Source: Ruminococcus sp. (GTDB lineage Bacteria > Bacillota > Clostridia > Oscillospirales > Ruminococcaceae). Taken from it: a stretch of 8,057 bases of DNA. Below are positions 1-6,015 of this stretch, in pieces. The notes beneath the pieces were generated by a model. That model worked only from the letters and a program-made list of their open reading frames with translations. It did not search any database and was not told the DNA's origin. Where the stretch lies: assembly GCA_014799675.1 (NCBI GenBank), contig JAAVHM010000146.1, positions 1-8,057 of the forward strand, in the 5' to 3' direction. How positions within the stretch are numbered: position 1 is the stretch's first letter; every line of letters begins with the position of its first letter. Both the position numbers and the translations under genes were made by a program.

Positions 1-1144
1 AAATTCTTTCCACAGCTTCCATAAGGTGCTTCAGCGAATAGGCGTAGGAAATCCTTATATATCCCTCTCCGCTTGCGCCGAAAGCGTCCCCCGGGACGAC
101 CGCAACATTGTGCTTGTACAAAAGCTCCTCGCAGAACTTCTGGCTTGTAAGTCCCGTTGACTTTATGGACGGGAAAACATAAAATGCGCCTTTTGGGTCA
201 AAGCAGGTCAGCCCGATATCGTTGAGAGCGTTCACAAGCCACCTGCGGCGGATATTGTACTCGTTCATCATTTTTTCGACCTCACCGTCGCATGATGTCA
301 TAGCGGTTATTGCGGCGTACTGGGAAACCGTTGGCGCGCACATGATAGCGTACTGGTGGATTTTAAGCATTTGCTTGATTATTGGCGCAGGTCCCGCAAC
401 GTAACCAAGCCGCCAGCCTGTCATTGCAAAAGCTTTTGAAAAGCCGTTCACAAGCAGGGTGCGTTCCTGCATACCCTCAAGCTGTGTTATGGAAAAATGC
501 TTTCCCTCATAGGTCAGCTCGGAGTAGATTTCGTCCGACATAACAAGAATATCGGTATCCTTGATGACCTCGGCGATAGGTTCTAAATCCTCTTTTGTCA
601 TTATCGCGCCTGTTGGGTTGTTTGGAAAGGGGAGTATAAGAAGCTTTGTTTTGTCGGTAATTTTGCTTTTTACAGCTTCGGCAGTAAGCTTAAAGCCTGT
701 TTCCTCCGTGGTTTCAATAGGTACAGCAATTCCGCCCGTAAGCTCGACGATAGGCGCATAGCAGACAAAGCACGGCTCAACTATAAGGACTTCGTCTCCC
801 GGGTCGATAAGAGCGCGTATGCCGAGGTCGATACCCTCCGAACCGCCTACTGTAACAATAAGCTCGCTTTCGGGCTGATATTCAACGCCGATTTTTCTTT
901 TGATGTAGCCGCATATAGTTTTCCGCAATTCCATAAGTCCTGAGTTTGCGGTGTAAACGGTCTTGCCCTTTTCAAGGGTGGAAATAGCCGTCTGCCGCAC
1001 AGACCAAGGGGTGTGGAAATCAGGTTCGCCAACGCCAAGAGATATAACGTTATCCATAGTAGCCGCAATGTCAAAAAACTTTCTTATTCCCGAGGGTTTA
1101 AGCTTTTTGCACTTTTGCGAAATAAGTTTATCATAGTCCGTCAT
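1..1144 (-). CDS. Class I/II PLP-dependent aminotransferase (partial, 3' end off window)
   Basis: The reading frame is open from the ATG at 1144 to the left edge, giving 381 residues; the family is about 385-400 long, so only a few C-terminal residues are missing. Fold-type I aminotransferase motifs are in order: GVGEPDF (37-43), GSEGI (101-105, phosphate-binding turn), PNNPTG (174-179), SDEIY (203-207, with the Asp that contacts the pyridine nitrogen), NGFSKAFAMTGWRLGY (233-248, with PLP lysine K237 and R245), and GYIRISY (361-367, with the substrate-carboxylate Arg R364). It is a cytoplasmic enzyme moving an amino group between an amino acid and a 2-oxo acid. The start overlaps the stop of the upstream Lrp-family gene as ATGA, and the only Shine-Dalgarno-like sequence (AAAGGGG) is far upstream, so translational coupling is likely. 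The arrangement matches Bacillus YugG-YugH (AlaR-AlaT), suggesting alanine or a similar amino acid as substrate. The exact substrate is inference. Confidence 0.95.
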   Translation of the reverse strand, partial: MTDYDKLISQKCKKLKPSGIRKFFDIAATMDNVISLGVGEPDFHTPWSVRQTAISTLEKGKTVYTANSGLMELRKTICGYIKRKIGVEYQPESELIVTVGGSEGIDLGIRALIDPGDEVLIVEPCFVCYAPIVELTGGIAVPIETTEETGFKLTAEAVKSKITDKTKLLILPFPNNPTGAIMTKEDLEPIAEVIKDTDILVMSDEIYSELTYEGKHFSITQLEGMQERTLLVNGFSKAFAMTGWRLGYVAGPAPIIKQMLKIHQYAIMCAPTVSQYAAITAMTSCDGEVEKMMNEYNIRRRWLVNALNDIGLTCFDPKGAFYVFPSIKSTGLTSQKFCEELLYKHNVAVVPGDAFGASGEGYIRISYAYSLKHLMEAVERI

Positions 1145-1620
1145 GGAGAAACAAAGCCCCTTTCGTCAGCAGCCTCATCGTCAAAGAAAATGCCCTTTTC
1201 CTTGTATCTTTTCAGAACAAAATGCGTTGCTGTGGAAATTACGCCGTCAATCGTTGAAAGCCTTTGTGCAACAAAAAGAGCGATCTCCTTGTAGTTCGTG
1301 CCGCTTATAGTTACCGCAAGGTCGAACGCACCCGACATAAGGGTAAGGCTTTCCACCTCGTCGTACATCATTATAGTTTTTGCAATATCGTCAAAGCCGC
1401 AGTCCGCCTTGGGAGTTACCTTTACTTCGATAAAAGCGGTAACGCTGTTCTTATCGGCAACATCGTCGTTTACAATTGCGGAATAGCCCTTGATGATACC
1501 GTTATGCTCGTATTCCTTGATTTTTGCCTCGACTTCGCTTTCGGAAGCTCCCGTCATGGCGGCAAGCTCTTTGCAGGAAAGTCTGGCGTTCTGTTTGAGA
1601 AGATTGATAAGCGTGTCCAT
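1141..1620 (-). CDS. Lrp/AsnC-family transcriptional regulator
   Basis: 159 residues, the usual length for the family (about 140-165). Residues 1-45 form the N-terminal winged helix-turn-helix, with the typical LLKQNARLSCKELA start and GIIKGYSA at 41-48 leading into the wing. Residues about 60-140 are the RAM (Lrp ligand-binding) domain, including FIEVKV (63-68), SGAFDL (96-101) and the closing TATHFVLKRYK stretch (130-140). The start at 1620 is chosen because AGGAGG lies 7 nt upstream; an in-frame ATG at 1665 adds 15 residues but has no ribosome-binding site. The family forms dimers and octamers that bind DNA and sense amino acids through the RAM domain. The ATGA overlap with the aminotransferase implies that it controls that gene and probably itself. 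No clear promoter is visible in the 44-nt gap upstream (1621-1664), so it may be read from the preceding gene's promoter. Confidence 0.93.
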   Translation of the reverse strand: MDTLINLLKQNARLSCKELAAMTGASESEVEAKIKEYEHNGIIKGYSAIVNDDVADKNSVTAFIEVKVTPKADCGFDDIAKTIMMYDEVESLTLMSGAFDLAVTISGTNYKEIALFVAQRLSTIDGVISTATHFVLKRYKEKGIFFDDEAADERGFVSP

Positions 1621-1664
1621 AGTAAAACCTCCTGAATAAAATATTTTAAAATAATTATGCTTCA

Positions 1665-2276
1665 TTAAAAAGTTTTTTCTTTTATAATTTCTCCGCGATT
1701 ATTATAAATCCTGTATATTTTCAAATTAGGAAAATTTGAAGACATTTCCTCTACATCGTCCTCATTTTTATAATCGCCGCTGACGGAAATCTCATTGATG
1801 TTTGGGAATTCTTTATTCATGAAAATATCAAAAGAATCTTCATGCTCGTCATAATTTACAAAATCAATATCTAAGTATACTTCATTGGGAGAGTTTATGT
1901 TAAAGCGATAATAATAACGGTCAACAGGATAAGGCATATCAAATTTTTCGTTAAACCAACACCAAATATATACTTCATTTGGATTTTCAAAATATTGACT
2001 GTTGTTAGAGACGTATTCATTTAAATCCGTAAGCTTTTCAAGAATAAGTCTTGCTTTTTCGGTCGTATCTGCTTGAACGTCCACGTGTAATATATTATCT
2101 TTATAATTTTGATTTAAGACCTCTATTTCAACCAATATATCGGAAATATCAGCAGTTATCATCTTTTTAGTGTTTTGGATATTTACAAAGTTAATTATTT
2201 TTACGAGAATAATTGCTACTGCAATAACGGAAATAACAGTAATAATAAGCATAGCTCTGTGCTTTATACTAAGCAT
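1665..2276 (-). CDS. Orphan single-pass membrane protein, AT-rich, function unknown
   Basis: 203 residues from the ATG at 2276, which has GGGAGG a few bases upstream; an in-frame ATG 11 codons earlier has no ribosome-binding site and lies in the predicted promoter. A hydrophobic helix spans about residues 8-30 after a short positive N-terminus (KHR). The remaining ~170 residues are hydrophilic and acidic, so the expected topology is N-in with an extracytoplasmic C-terminal domain. That domain is rich in Tyr, Asn, Asp and Glu, with aromatic clusters at 103-108 (YIWCWF) and 120-125 (RYYYRF). There is no lipobox and no domain I recognise. Base composition differs visibly from its neighbours: I count 17 of 60 G+C at 1861-1920 against 35 of 60 at 2401-2460 in the adjacent phosphatase gene. 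It has its own promoter. Acquisition from outside, or a fast-evolving lineage-specific gene, would explain this. No function is assigned. Confidence 0.8.
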   Translation of the reverse strand: MLSIKHRAMLIITVISVIAVAIILVKIINFVNIQNTKKMITADISDILVEIEVLNQNYKDNILHVDVQADTTEKARLILEKLTDLNEYVSNNSQYFENPNEVYIWCWFNEKFDMPYPVDRYYYRFNINSPNEVYLDIDFVNYDEHEDSFDIFMNKEFPNINEISVSGDYKNEDDVEEMSSNFPNLKIYRIYNNRGEIIKEKTF

Positions 2277-2308
2277 AGATAAACCTCCCGCATTTCTGAT
2301 ATTATACA

Positions 2309-2337
2309 ATTATACCATATTGCAGAATAAAAGTCTA
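2309..2337 (-). promoter_or_regulatory. Sigma-A promoter for the orphan membrane protein gene
   Basis: On the minus strand TAGACT (2337-2332) and TATAAT (2314-2309) are separated by exactly 17 nt. TGG directly before the -10 makes an extended -10 (TGnTATAAT). Predicted transcription starts near 2302, giving a short leader of about 26 nt before the ATG at 2276. The -35 begins in the TAG stop codon of the phosphatase gene. A second TATAAT lies at 2306-2301 but has no matching -35. Confidence 0.65.
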
Positions 2338-3177
2338 CACAATTTTTACGAAATTTGGCTTTCTTTCCTTAAAATAGCATAAATACTCAAATCCCGCTTC
2401 TTTGGCAATTTCCGCGCCCTCGGCAATGCCCTTGCCAAGATCCTCGGTCTTGTGAGCGTCCGAACCGAGGGAAAGCACCTCGCCGCCCATATCCTTAAAC
2501 ATTTTTACCCAGTAAAGATTTGGGAAAGCCTGTCCGTAAGCCTGCCGCAAGCCGCTGGTGTTTATTTCAATGCCCTTGTCGTTTTCGATAAGAAGCTTGA
2601 AGCTTTCCCTGATAATTTCCTCGTAGGGGGACATATCCACCTTAATGCCGTTGTCGCCCTCGATATATCTCAAAGTATAAGTAAGATGTCCAAGAACGTC
2701 GAATTTGCCCCATTTGCAAAGCTTGTAAACTTCACTGTAATATTTTTCAAGCAATGTGGGAACGTCATTTTTTGAAAAATCAATAAACGCAAAATCGTCG
2801 TTGTCGGGAAGCTGGTGCATTGAACCTATAACAAAATCAAGCCGCTTGTCCCTGACAATTGCTTCGGAAAGCCCGAAATCGTGGGTAGCCTGTCCAAGCT
2901 CAATTCCGCATAGGAAATTTATTTTTCCCGCATATTTTTCTTTAAGGGCGGTGTTTTCTTTCATGGATTTTTCAAAATCCACTCCGAAATCGTATGTATC
3001 GTAATCGTTTGGAGCAGCGCCGTAATGTTCGATTGAGAACCACCTGTTTACCTCGCAGTGGTCGGTAAGAGCGTAGGCGGCGTAATCCTTTTCTATAGCG
3101 GTCTTAAGCATATCCTCGGGAGAGTTGAAACCGTCGGGGCTGTTTGTGGAATGTGTATGGCAGTCTATAAGCTTCAT
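2335..3177 (-). CDS. hisK: PHP-family histidinol-phosphatase (HisJ/HisK type)
   Basis: 280 residues, the usual size for PHP-type histidinol-phosphatases (about 260-285), which convert L-histidinol phosphate to L-histidinol late in histidine synthesis using a multinuclear metal centre. All expected metal-ligand motifs are present in order: HTH at 7-9, LTDHCE at 37-42 (D39, H40), GIELG at 91-95 (E93), GSMH at 118-121 (H121), DVLGHL at 160-165 (H164), EINTSG at 204-209 and GSDAH at 238-242 (D240, H242). The C-terminus (YFKERKPNFVKI) also fits the HisJ family. The start at 3177 follows a GGAAG ribosome-binding site with 8 nt spacing. It is cytoplasmic. It is not beside other his genes, so a different sugar- or amino-alcohol-phosphate substrate remains possible. 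A promoter lies upstream at 3213-3221. Confidence 0.9.
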   Translation of the reverse strand: MKLIDCHTHSTNSPDGFNSPEDMLKTAIEKDYAAYALTDHCEVNRWFSIEHYGAAPNDYDTYDFGVDFEKSMKENTALKEKYAGKINFLCGIELGQATHDFGLSEAIVRDKRLDFVIGSMHQLPDNDDFAFIDFSKNDVPTLLEKYYSEVYKLCKWGKFDVLGHLTYTLRYIEGDNGIKVDMSPYEEIIRESFKLLIENDKGIEINTSGLRQAYGQAFPNLYWVKMFKDMGGEVLSLGSDAHKTEDLGKGIAEGAEIAKEAGFEYLCYFKERKPNFVKIV

Positions 3178-3212
3178 AAAAGGGACTTCCTTTCAAATAA
3201 AAAATATATTTA

Positions 3213-3221
3213 ATTATACCA
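3213..3221 (-). promoter_or_regulatory. Extended -10 promoter for the PHP phosphatase gene
   Basis: On the minus strand TGG-TATAAT (3221-3213) is a perfect extended -10. No good -35 sits 17 nt upstream; the nearest are a weak TTGCTT at 15 nt and a TTGACG only 10 nt away. Transcription would start near 3206, about 29 nt before the start codon at 3177. Extended -10 promoters can work without a strong -35. Confidence 0.55.
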
Positions 3222-3368
3222 CATTTTTCGTCAAAGCAACATATATTTTTGTAATTGCCGCAAAAATTCGTCAATTACACTAAAACGTTCAATTTGCATA
3301 TTATGTAAATAAGAAATTTACCCAAAAATTATTTTTAAAGCTATCAAAAAAATTGTTAAAAATCCGCA

Positions 3369-3397
3369 TTGACAGAAGCGCAGGTTTGTGGTAAAAT
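3369..3397 (+). promoter_or_regulatory. Strong sigma-A promoter for the DUF2798 gene
   Basis: A consensus -35 TTGACA (3369-3374) and a -10 TAAAAT (3392-3397) are separated by exactly 17 nt, with TGG at 3389-3391 forming an extended -10. Very AT-rich DNA lies just upstream. This is the best promoter in the window. Transcription should start near 3404, about 147 nt before the coding start at 3551. Confidence 0.8.
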
Positions 3398-3403
3398 ATT
3401 TAA

Positions 3404-3550
3404 CGTTGATTTGAATTTTTCAACATAAAATTTTATATGCATGAACGACACACGTTGCGCTTTTGCGCGTAAATCTGATCACGGTACACTTTTCGGATTT
3501 GCGTAATTTGCGTAAGCGTGTTTTTTTGTGCTCTTGAAAGGATAATTTTT
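3404..3550 (+). promoter_or_regulatory. Long, structured 5' leader of the DUF2798 mRNA
   Basis: About 147 nt of untranslated leader between a strong promoter and the start codon. Visible elements are: a hairpin TTGAA/TTCAA (3411-3415 with 3419-3423); the perfect 12-bp palindrome ATAAAATTTTAT (3425-3436); a GCGC-TTTT-GCGC hairpin within about 3456-3469; a 7-bp stem AAATCTG/CGGATTT (3471-3477 with 3494-3500, one G-T pair); and a tandem 9-bp repeat (3498-3515). It matches no riboswitch class I can recognise by eye. The ribosome-binding site GAAAGGA is at 3536-3542. Confidence 0.4.
3498..3515 (+). repeat. Tandem 9-bp direct repeat (TTTGCGTAA x2)
   Basis: TTTGCGTAA occurs twice back to back (3498-3506 and 3507-3515) and is followed by GCGTG. 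A looser related sequence, TTTTGCGCGTAAAT, starts at 3461. The repeats sit 36-53 nt before the DUF2798 start codon, inside its leader. Confidence 0.6.
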
Positions 3551-4099
3551 ATGCCAACTAACAAGTTTCAGAAGATGATTTTTGCCCTTATTACCGTAAT
3601 AATAACGGTTCACGCCTATGTTTTTTACAGCCTGTACGTTGTCAACGGAAGTATTCTTATGGAAATAAACGGTACAAACGGCGTTGTTGCCGCAATAAAC
3701 AAGCAGGGCGGAGTGTATATGTGCGGTTCGTACGTGCCTATATGGGCTGTGGTACTGGTAGAATTTATATTTGCTTATTTATTGGAAATAATAATGGGAA
3801 GCCCGCTTTCGTTCAAGCTTGCCTGCAAGGTTTTCAAACTTGGTGAAACCAATCCCGTGATTTTTGAGACGTCGATAATCTGCGCGACTGTAGGACTTAT
3901 GTGTCCCGCAATGAGCCTTATCGCGGCGTTTCTGTATTACCCCTATTATGCGGGATTTAACATTGTGACACTGCTTGCGAACTGGTTAAAGCTTGTGTGC
4001 TTTAACTTCCCCTTTGCGTTTTTTACACAGCTTTTCTTCATACAGCCCGCCGTTCGGAGCATTTTTAAGCTTATTTTCAGGAAAAATGTTAAAGCTTAA
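3551..4099 (+). CDS. DUF2798 family four-helix membrane protein
   Basis: 182 residues from the ATG at 3551, which follows GAAAGGA with 8 nt spacing; in-frame codons further upstream have no ribosome-binding site. The N-terminus (MPTNKFQKMIFALITVIITVHAY) closely resembles DUF2798 proteins, which in Firmicutes typically begin PTNKFQ followed by a hydrophobic helix. Four hydrophobic segments are visible at about 8-30, 61-83, 106-128 and 146-172, with a positive tail (FRKNVKA). It is therefore an integral membrane protein without a cleavable signal peptide. A loop near 84-102 (GSPLSFKLACKVFKLGETN) lies between helices 2 and 3. No catalytic motif is apparent and the family has no established function. 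It is a single-gene unit with a strong promoter and a hairpin over its stop codon. Confidence 0.78.
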   Translation: MPTNKFQKMIFALITVIITVHAYVFYSLYVVNGSILMEINGTNGVVAAINKQGGVYMCGSYVPIWAVVLVEFIFAYLLEIIMGSPLSFKLACKVFKLGETNPVIFETSIICATVGLMCPAMSLIAAFLYYPYYAGFNIVTLLANWLKLVCFNFPFAFFTQLFFIQPAVRSIFKLIFRKNVKA

Positions 4100-4107
4100 C
4101 ATTTTTT
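4082..4107 (+). terminator. Probable AT-rich hairpin terminator at the DUF2798 stop codon
   Basis: A perfect 11-bp inverted repeat, AAAAATGTTAA (4082-4092) and TTAACATTTTT (4096-4106), has a 3-nt loop AGC and ends in a run of T. The stop codon TAA (4097-4099) is inside the 3' arm. The stem has only one G-C pair, so it is weak. A further AT hairpin follows: TTTTTAC at 4103-4109 with GTAAAAA at 4117-4123. Termination here fits the new promoter found downstream at 4246-4274. Confidence 0.45.
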
Positions 4108-4245
4108 ACGTTTTTTGTAAAAATATACATTTTATGGCGTAATACGTACAAATTAAATAAAAAAATGTTTACGCTTGCAACACATTTACTGAAAATATAA
4201 CATATTTTTATGAAAATGTGCAGGGAATTTTGTTGAAAATTCACC

Positions 4246-4274
4246 TTTAAATATTTCCTGCTATGTGATATGAT
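4246..4274 (+). promoter_or_regulatory. Promoter for the ACT-DUF711 operon
   Basis: A weak -35 TTTAAA (4246-4251) and a -10 TATGAT (4269-4274) are separated by 17 nt, with TGA at 4266-4268 giving an extended -10. Transcription should start near 4281, leaving a leader of about 70 nt. That leader contains a small GGCAG/CTGCC stem followed by TATTTTTG, with a long loop of about 18 nt. This could be a weak attenuator, but the stem is too short to call. Confidence 0.55.
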
Positions 4275-4351
4275 AATATACATATTTAATATGCGGCAGT
4301 GTTGGGTAATTTTTATGCTGCCTATTTTTGCCGAAAGGGTGGAGCGTTTTA

Positions 4352-4621
4352 ATGAGAGCAGTCGTCACGGTAATAGGAAAGGATACCGTAGGTATTCTTA
4401 CAAAAGTCAGCGGCATATGCACGGAGTACAATGCCAACGTTATAGAGGTAACGCAGAGCGTTCTTCAGGATATGTTCGCCATGATAATGCTTGTTGATAT
4501 TTCAAGACTTAACAAGGATTTCACTGAGCTTGTTACACGAATGACAAAGCTCGGCGAGGAGCTTGGCTTGAACATTCATACCATGCATGAAGAAATTTTT
4601 AATACCATGCACAAAATTTAA
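4352..4621 (+). CDS. ACT domain protein, UPF0237 family
   Basis: 89 residues, the standard size of UPF0237 proteins, consisting of one ACT domain (beta-alpha-beta-beta-alpha-beta). Residues 1-8 form strand 1 (MRAVVTVI), GKDTVGI at 9-15 is the usual ACT turn into helix 1 (16-25), strands 2 and 3 run about 28-50, helix 2 about 53-71, and the last strand about 73-80. ACT domains usually bind amino acids or other small ligands at dimer interfaces; this group resembles GcvR-like stand-alone ACT proteins. The start at 4352 has a GGTGGAG ribosome-binding site with 7 nt spacing; an upstream in-frame TTG at 4328 lacks one. It lies 18 nt before the DUF711 gene, the same pairing as in Streptococcus pneumoniae (SP_0238/SP_0239, from memory). 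It probably acts as a ligand-sensing partner of that protein, but this is inference. Confidence 0.9.
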   Translation: MRAVVTVIGKDTVGILTKVSGICTEYNANVIEVTQSVLQDMFAMIMLVDISRLNKDFTELVTRMTKLGEELGLNIHTMHEEIFNTMHKI

Positions 4622-4639
4622 CGCCGTAGGAGATTGTAT

Positions 4640-5995
4640 ATGATCAACGTTCACGATATACTTGAAACTATCCGTATGATACAGGACGAATGTCTTGATA
4701 TTCGTACAATTACCATGGGTATCTCGCTCCTGGACTGCATTGACAGCGATATTGACAAGGCGTGCGATAAGGTCTATGAAAAGATAACCCGCTGCGCCAA
4801 AAATCTTGTTAAGGTCGGCGAGGACATTGAAAAAGAATACGGTATACCCATTATAAACAAAAGGCTTTCCGTTACGCCTATCGCTATCGTTTCCGCCGCC
4901 TGCAGCGCAAGCCCTATCAAGTTTGCGCTAACTATGGAAAAGGCTGCCAAAGCCTGTGGCGTAAACCTTATAGGCGGTTATTCTGCGCTTGTACAGAAGG
5001 GCTTTTCTGCGGGAGACAGGAGACTTATCGAGTCAATTCCCGAGGCGCTTGCTTCAACAAGCTGCGTTTGCTCGTCTGTAAACGTTGGCTCGACTAAAAC
5101 TGGAATCAATCTTGACGCTTGTAAAATTATGGGCGGAATTGTTAAAAAGAGTGCGGAGCTTACGGTGGATAACCAATGCTTCGGAGCTGCAAAGCTTGTT
5201 GTATTCTGCAACGCTGTTGAGGATAATCCCTTTATGGCGGGAGCTTTCCACGGCGTGGGAGAACCCGACTGCATTATAAACGTAGGCGTTTCGGGTCCGG
5301 GTGTTGTGCGCTCGGCTTTGAAAAAATATCCTGACGCTGACATTACAGGAATTTCCGATGTTATCAAAAAGACCTCCTACAAGATAACCCGTGTGGGACA
5401 GCTTGTTGGCGTTACAGCTTCGGAAAGGCTTGGAGTACCTTTCGGTATTGTAGACCTTTCGCTTGCGCCTACTCCTGCGGTGGGGGACAGCGTTGCGTAT
5501 ATTCTTGAAGAAATTGGTCTTGAAAAGTGCGGAGCGTGCGGAACTACCGCGGCTCTTGCTCTGCTGAACGACGCTGTTAAAAAGGGCGGCGTAATGGCTT
5601 GCTCGAGGATAGGCGGTCTTTCGGGAGCGTTTATTCCCGTTTCCGAGGACGCAGGAATGATAGCTGCGGCGGAATGCGGCGCGCTTGCCATTGAAAAGCT
5701 TGAAGCTATGACGGCGGTATGCTCCGTGGGTCTTGATATGATATGTATTCCGGGAGACACAACGGAGGACGTTATTTCCGCAATAATCGCCGATGAAGCC
5801 GCTATAGGAATGGTGAACAGCAAGACTACCGCTGTAAGAATTATCCCTGCTATAGGCATGAAAGAGGGAGACGTTCTCGACTGGGGCGGACTTTTCGGAA
5901 AGGGTCCGGTTATGAGGGTAAATACTTATTCTCCGTCCAAATTCATAAACAGAGGCGGTCAGATCCCTGCGCCGCTTCACAGCCTGAAAAACTGA
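4640..5995 (+). CDS. UPF0210 / DUF711 family protein
   Basis: 451 residues, matching the family's usual 445-455. The start at 4640 has AGGAG 7 nt upstream; the in-frame TTG at 4634 is too close to that site. Family-typical stretches are TITMGISL (23-30), NKRLSVTPIAIVSA (73-86), a Gly-rich segment NVGVSGPGVV (214-223), TTAALALLNDAVKKGG (302-317), GGLSGAFIPVSEDAGM (325-340) and the C-terminal RGGQIPAP (438-445). There is no signal peptide or membrane segment, so it is cytoplasmic. As I recall, the S. pneumoniae member has a fold related to pyruvate formate-lyase and glycyl-radical enzymes, but I see no RVxGF/Y glycyl-radical motif. It is Cys-rich, with C297 and C300 in CGACG. The reaction is unknown. 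It shares an operon with the ACT protein, suggesting an enzyme or binding protein controlled by a small ligand. Confidence 0.92.
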   Translation: MINVHDILETIRMIQDECLDIRTITMGISLLDCIDSDIDKACDKVYEKITRCAKNLVKVGEDIEKEYGIPIINKRLSVTPIAIVSAACSASPIKFALTMEKAAKACGVNLIGGYSALVQKGFSAGDRRLIESIPEALASTSCVCSSVNVGSTKTGINLDACKIMGGIVKKSAELTVDNQCFGAAKLVVFCNAVEDNPFMAGAFHGVGEPDCIINVGVSGPGVVRSALKKYPDADITGISDVIKKTSYKITRVGQLVGVTASERLGVPFGIVDLSLAPTPAVGDSVAYILEEIGLEKCGACGTTAALALLNDAVKKGGVMACSRIGGLSGAFIPVSEDAGMIAAAECGALAIEKLEAMTAVCSVGLDMICIPGDTTEDVISAIIADEAAIGMVNSKTTAVRIIPAIGMKEGDVLDWGGLFGKGPVMRVNTYSPSKFINRGGQIPAPLHSLKN

Positions 5996-6015
5996 TCAAA
6001 TGTATAAGGCAATGC

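Larger units (their letters stand above)
3178..3550. other. Divergent intergenic region, no gene
   Basis: 373 bp between the divergent phosphatase and DUF2798 genes. It holds a promoter for each direction, the DUF2798 leader, and two small inverted repeats in the shared upstream part: GTAATTG at 3251-3257 with CAATTAC at 3272-3278, and GTAAAT at 3305-3310 with ATTTAC at 3316-3321. Either could be an operator, but nothing ties them to a regulator. The stretch 3222-3368 is very AT-rich, as expected of UP-element-like promoter DNA. I see no small ORF with a convincing ribosome-binding site. Confidence 0.6.

Noticed and set aside
1013..1635. Plus-strand ORFs (93 and 123 codons) across the aminotransferase and Lrp genes
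   Set aside because: They are antisense to genes with full family motifs and have no initiation signals of their own.
1621..1664. Separate promoter for the Lrp gene
   Set aside because: CATAAT- and TAAAAT-like sequences occur, but they are expected in such AT-rich DNA, and no -35 sits at the right distance.
3178..3550. Known riboswitch or small RNA in the divergent region
   Set aside because: I compared the leader mentally with c-di-GMP, guanidine, preQ1, fluoride and Mn (yybP-ykoY) consensus features and found none; only unspecific stems remain.
4089..4283. Small minus-strand ORF (64 codons) in the gap between DUF2798 and the ACT gene
   Set aside because: The gap is AT-rich, the predicted peptide is Ile/Phe/Asn/Lys-rich as random AT DNA would give, no Shine-Dalgarno sequence precedes it, and it overlaps the DUF2798 stop and the ACT promoter.
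4284..4330. Attenuator in the ACT gene leader (GGCAG/CTGCC followed by TATTTTTG)
   Set aside because: The stem is only 5 bp with a loop of about 18 nt, too weak to support a terminator call.
5054..5980. Long open frame on the minus strand (308 codons) opposite the DUF711 gene
   Set aside because: It lies entirely within the well-supported DUF711 gene, its product is low-complexity Ser/Arg/Asn-rich with no domain, and it has no ribosome-binding site. It is a shadow of GC-biased codons on the other strand.
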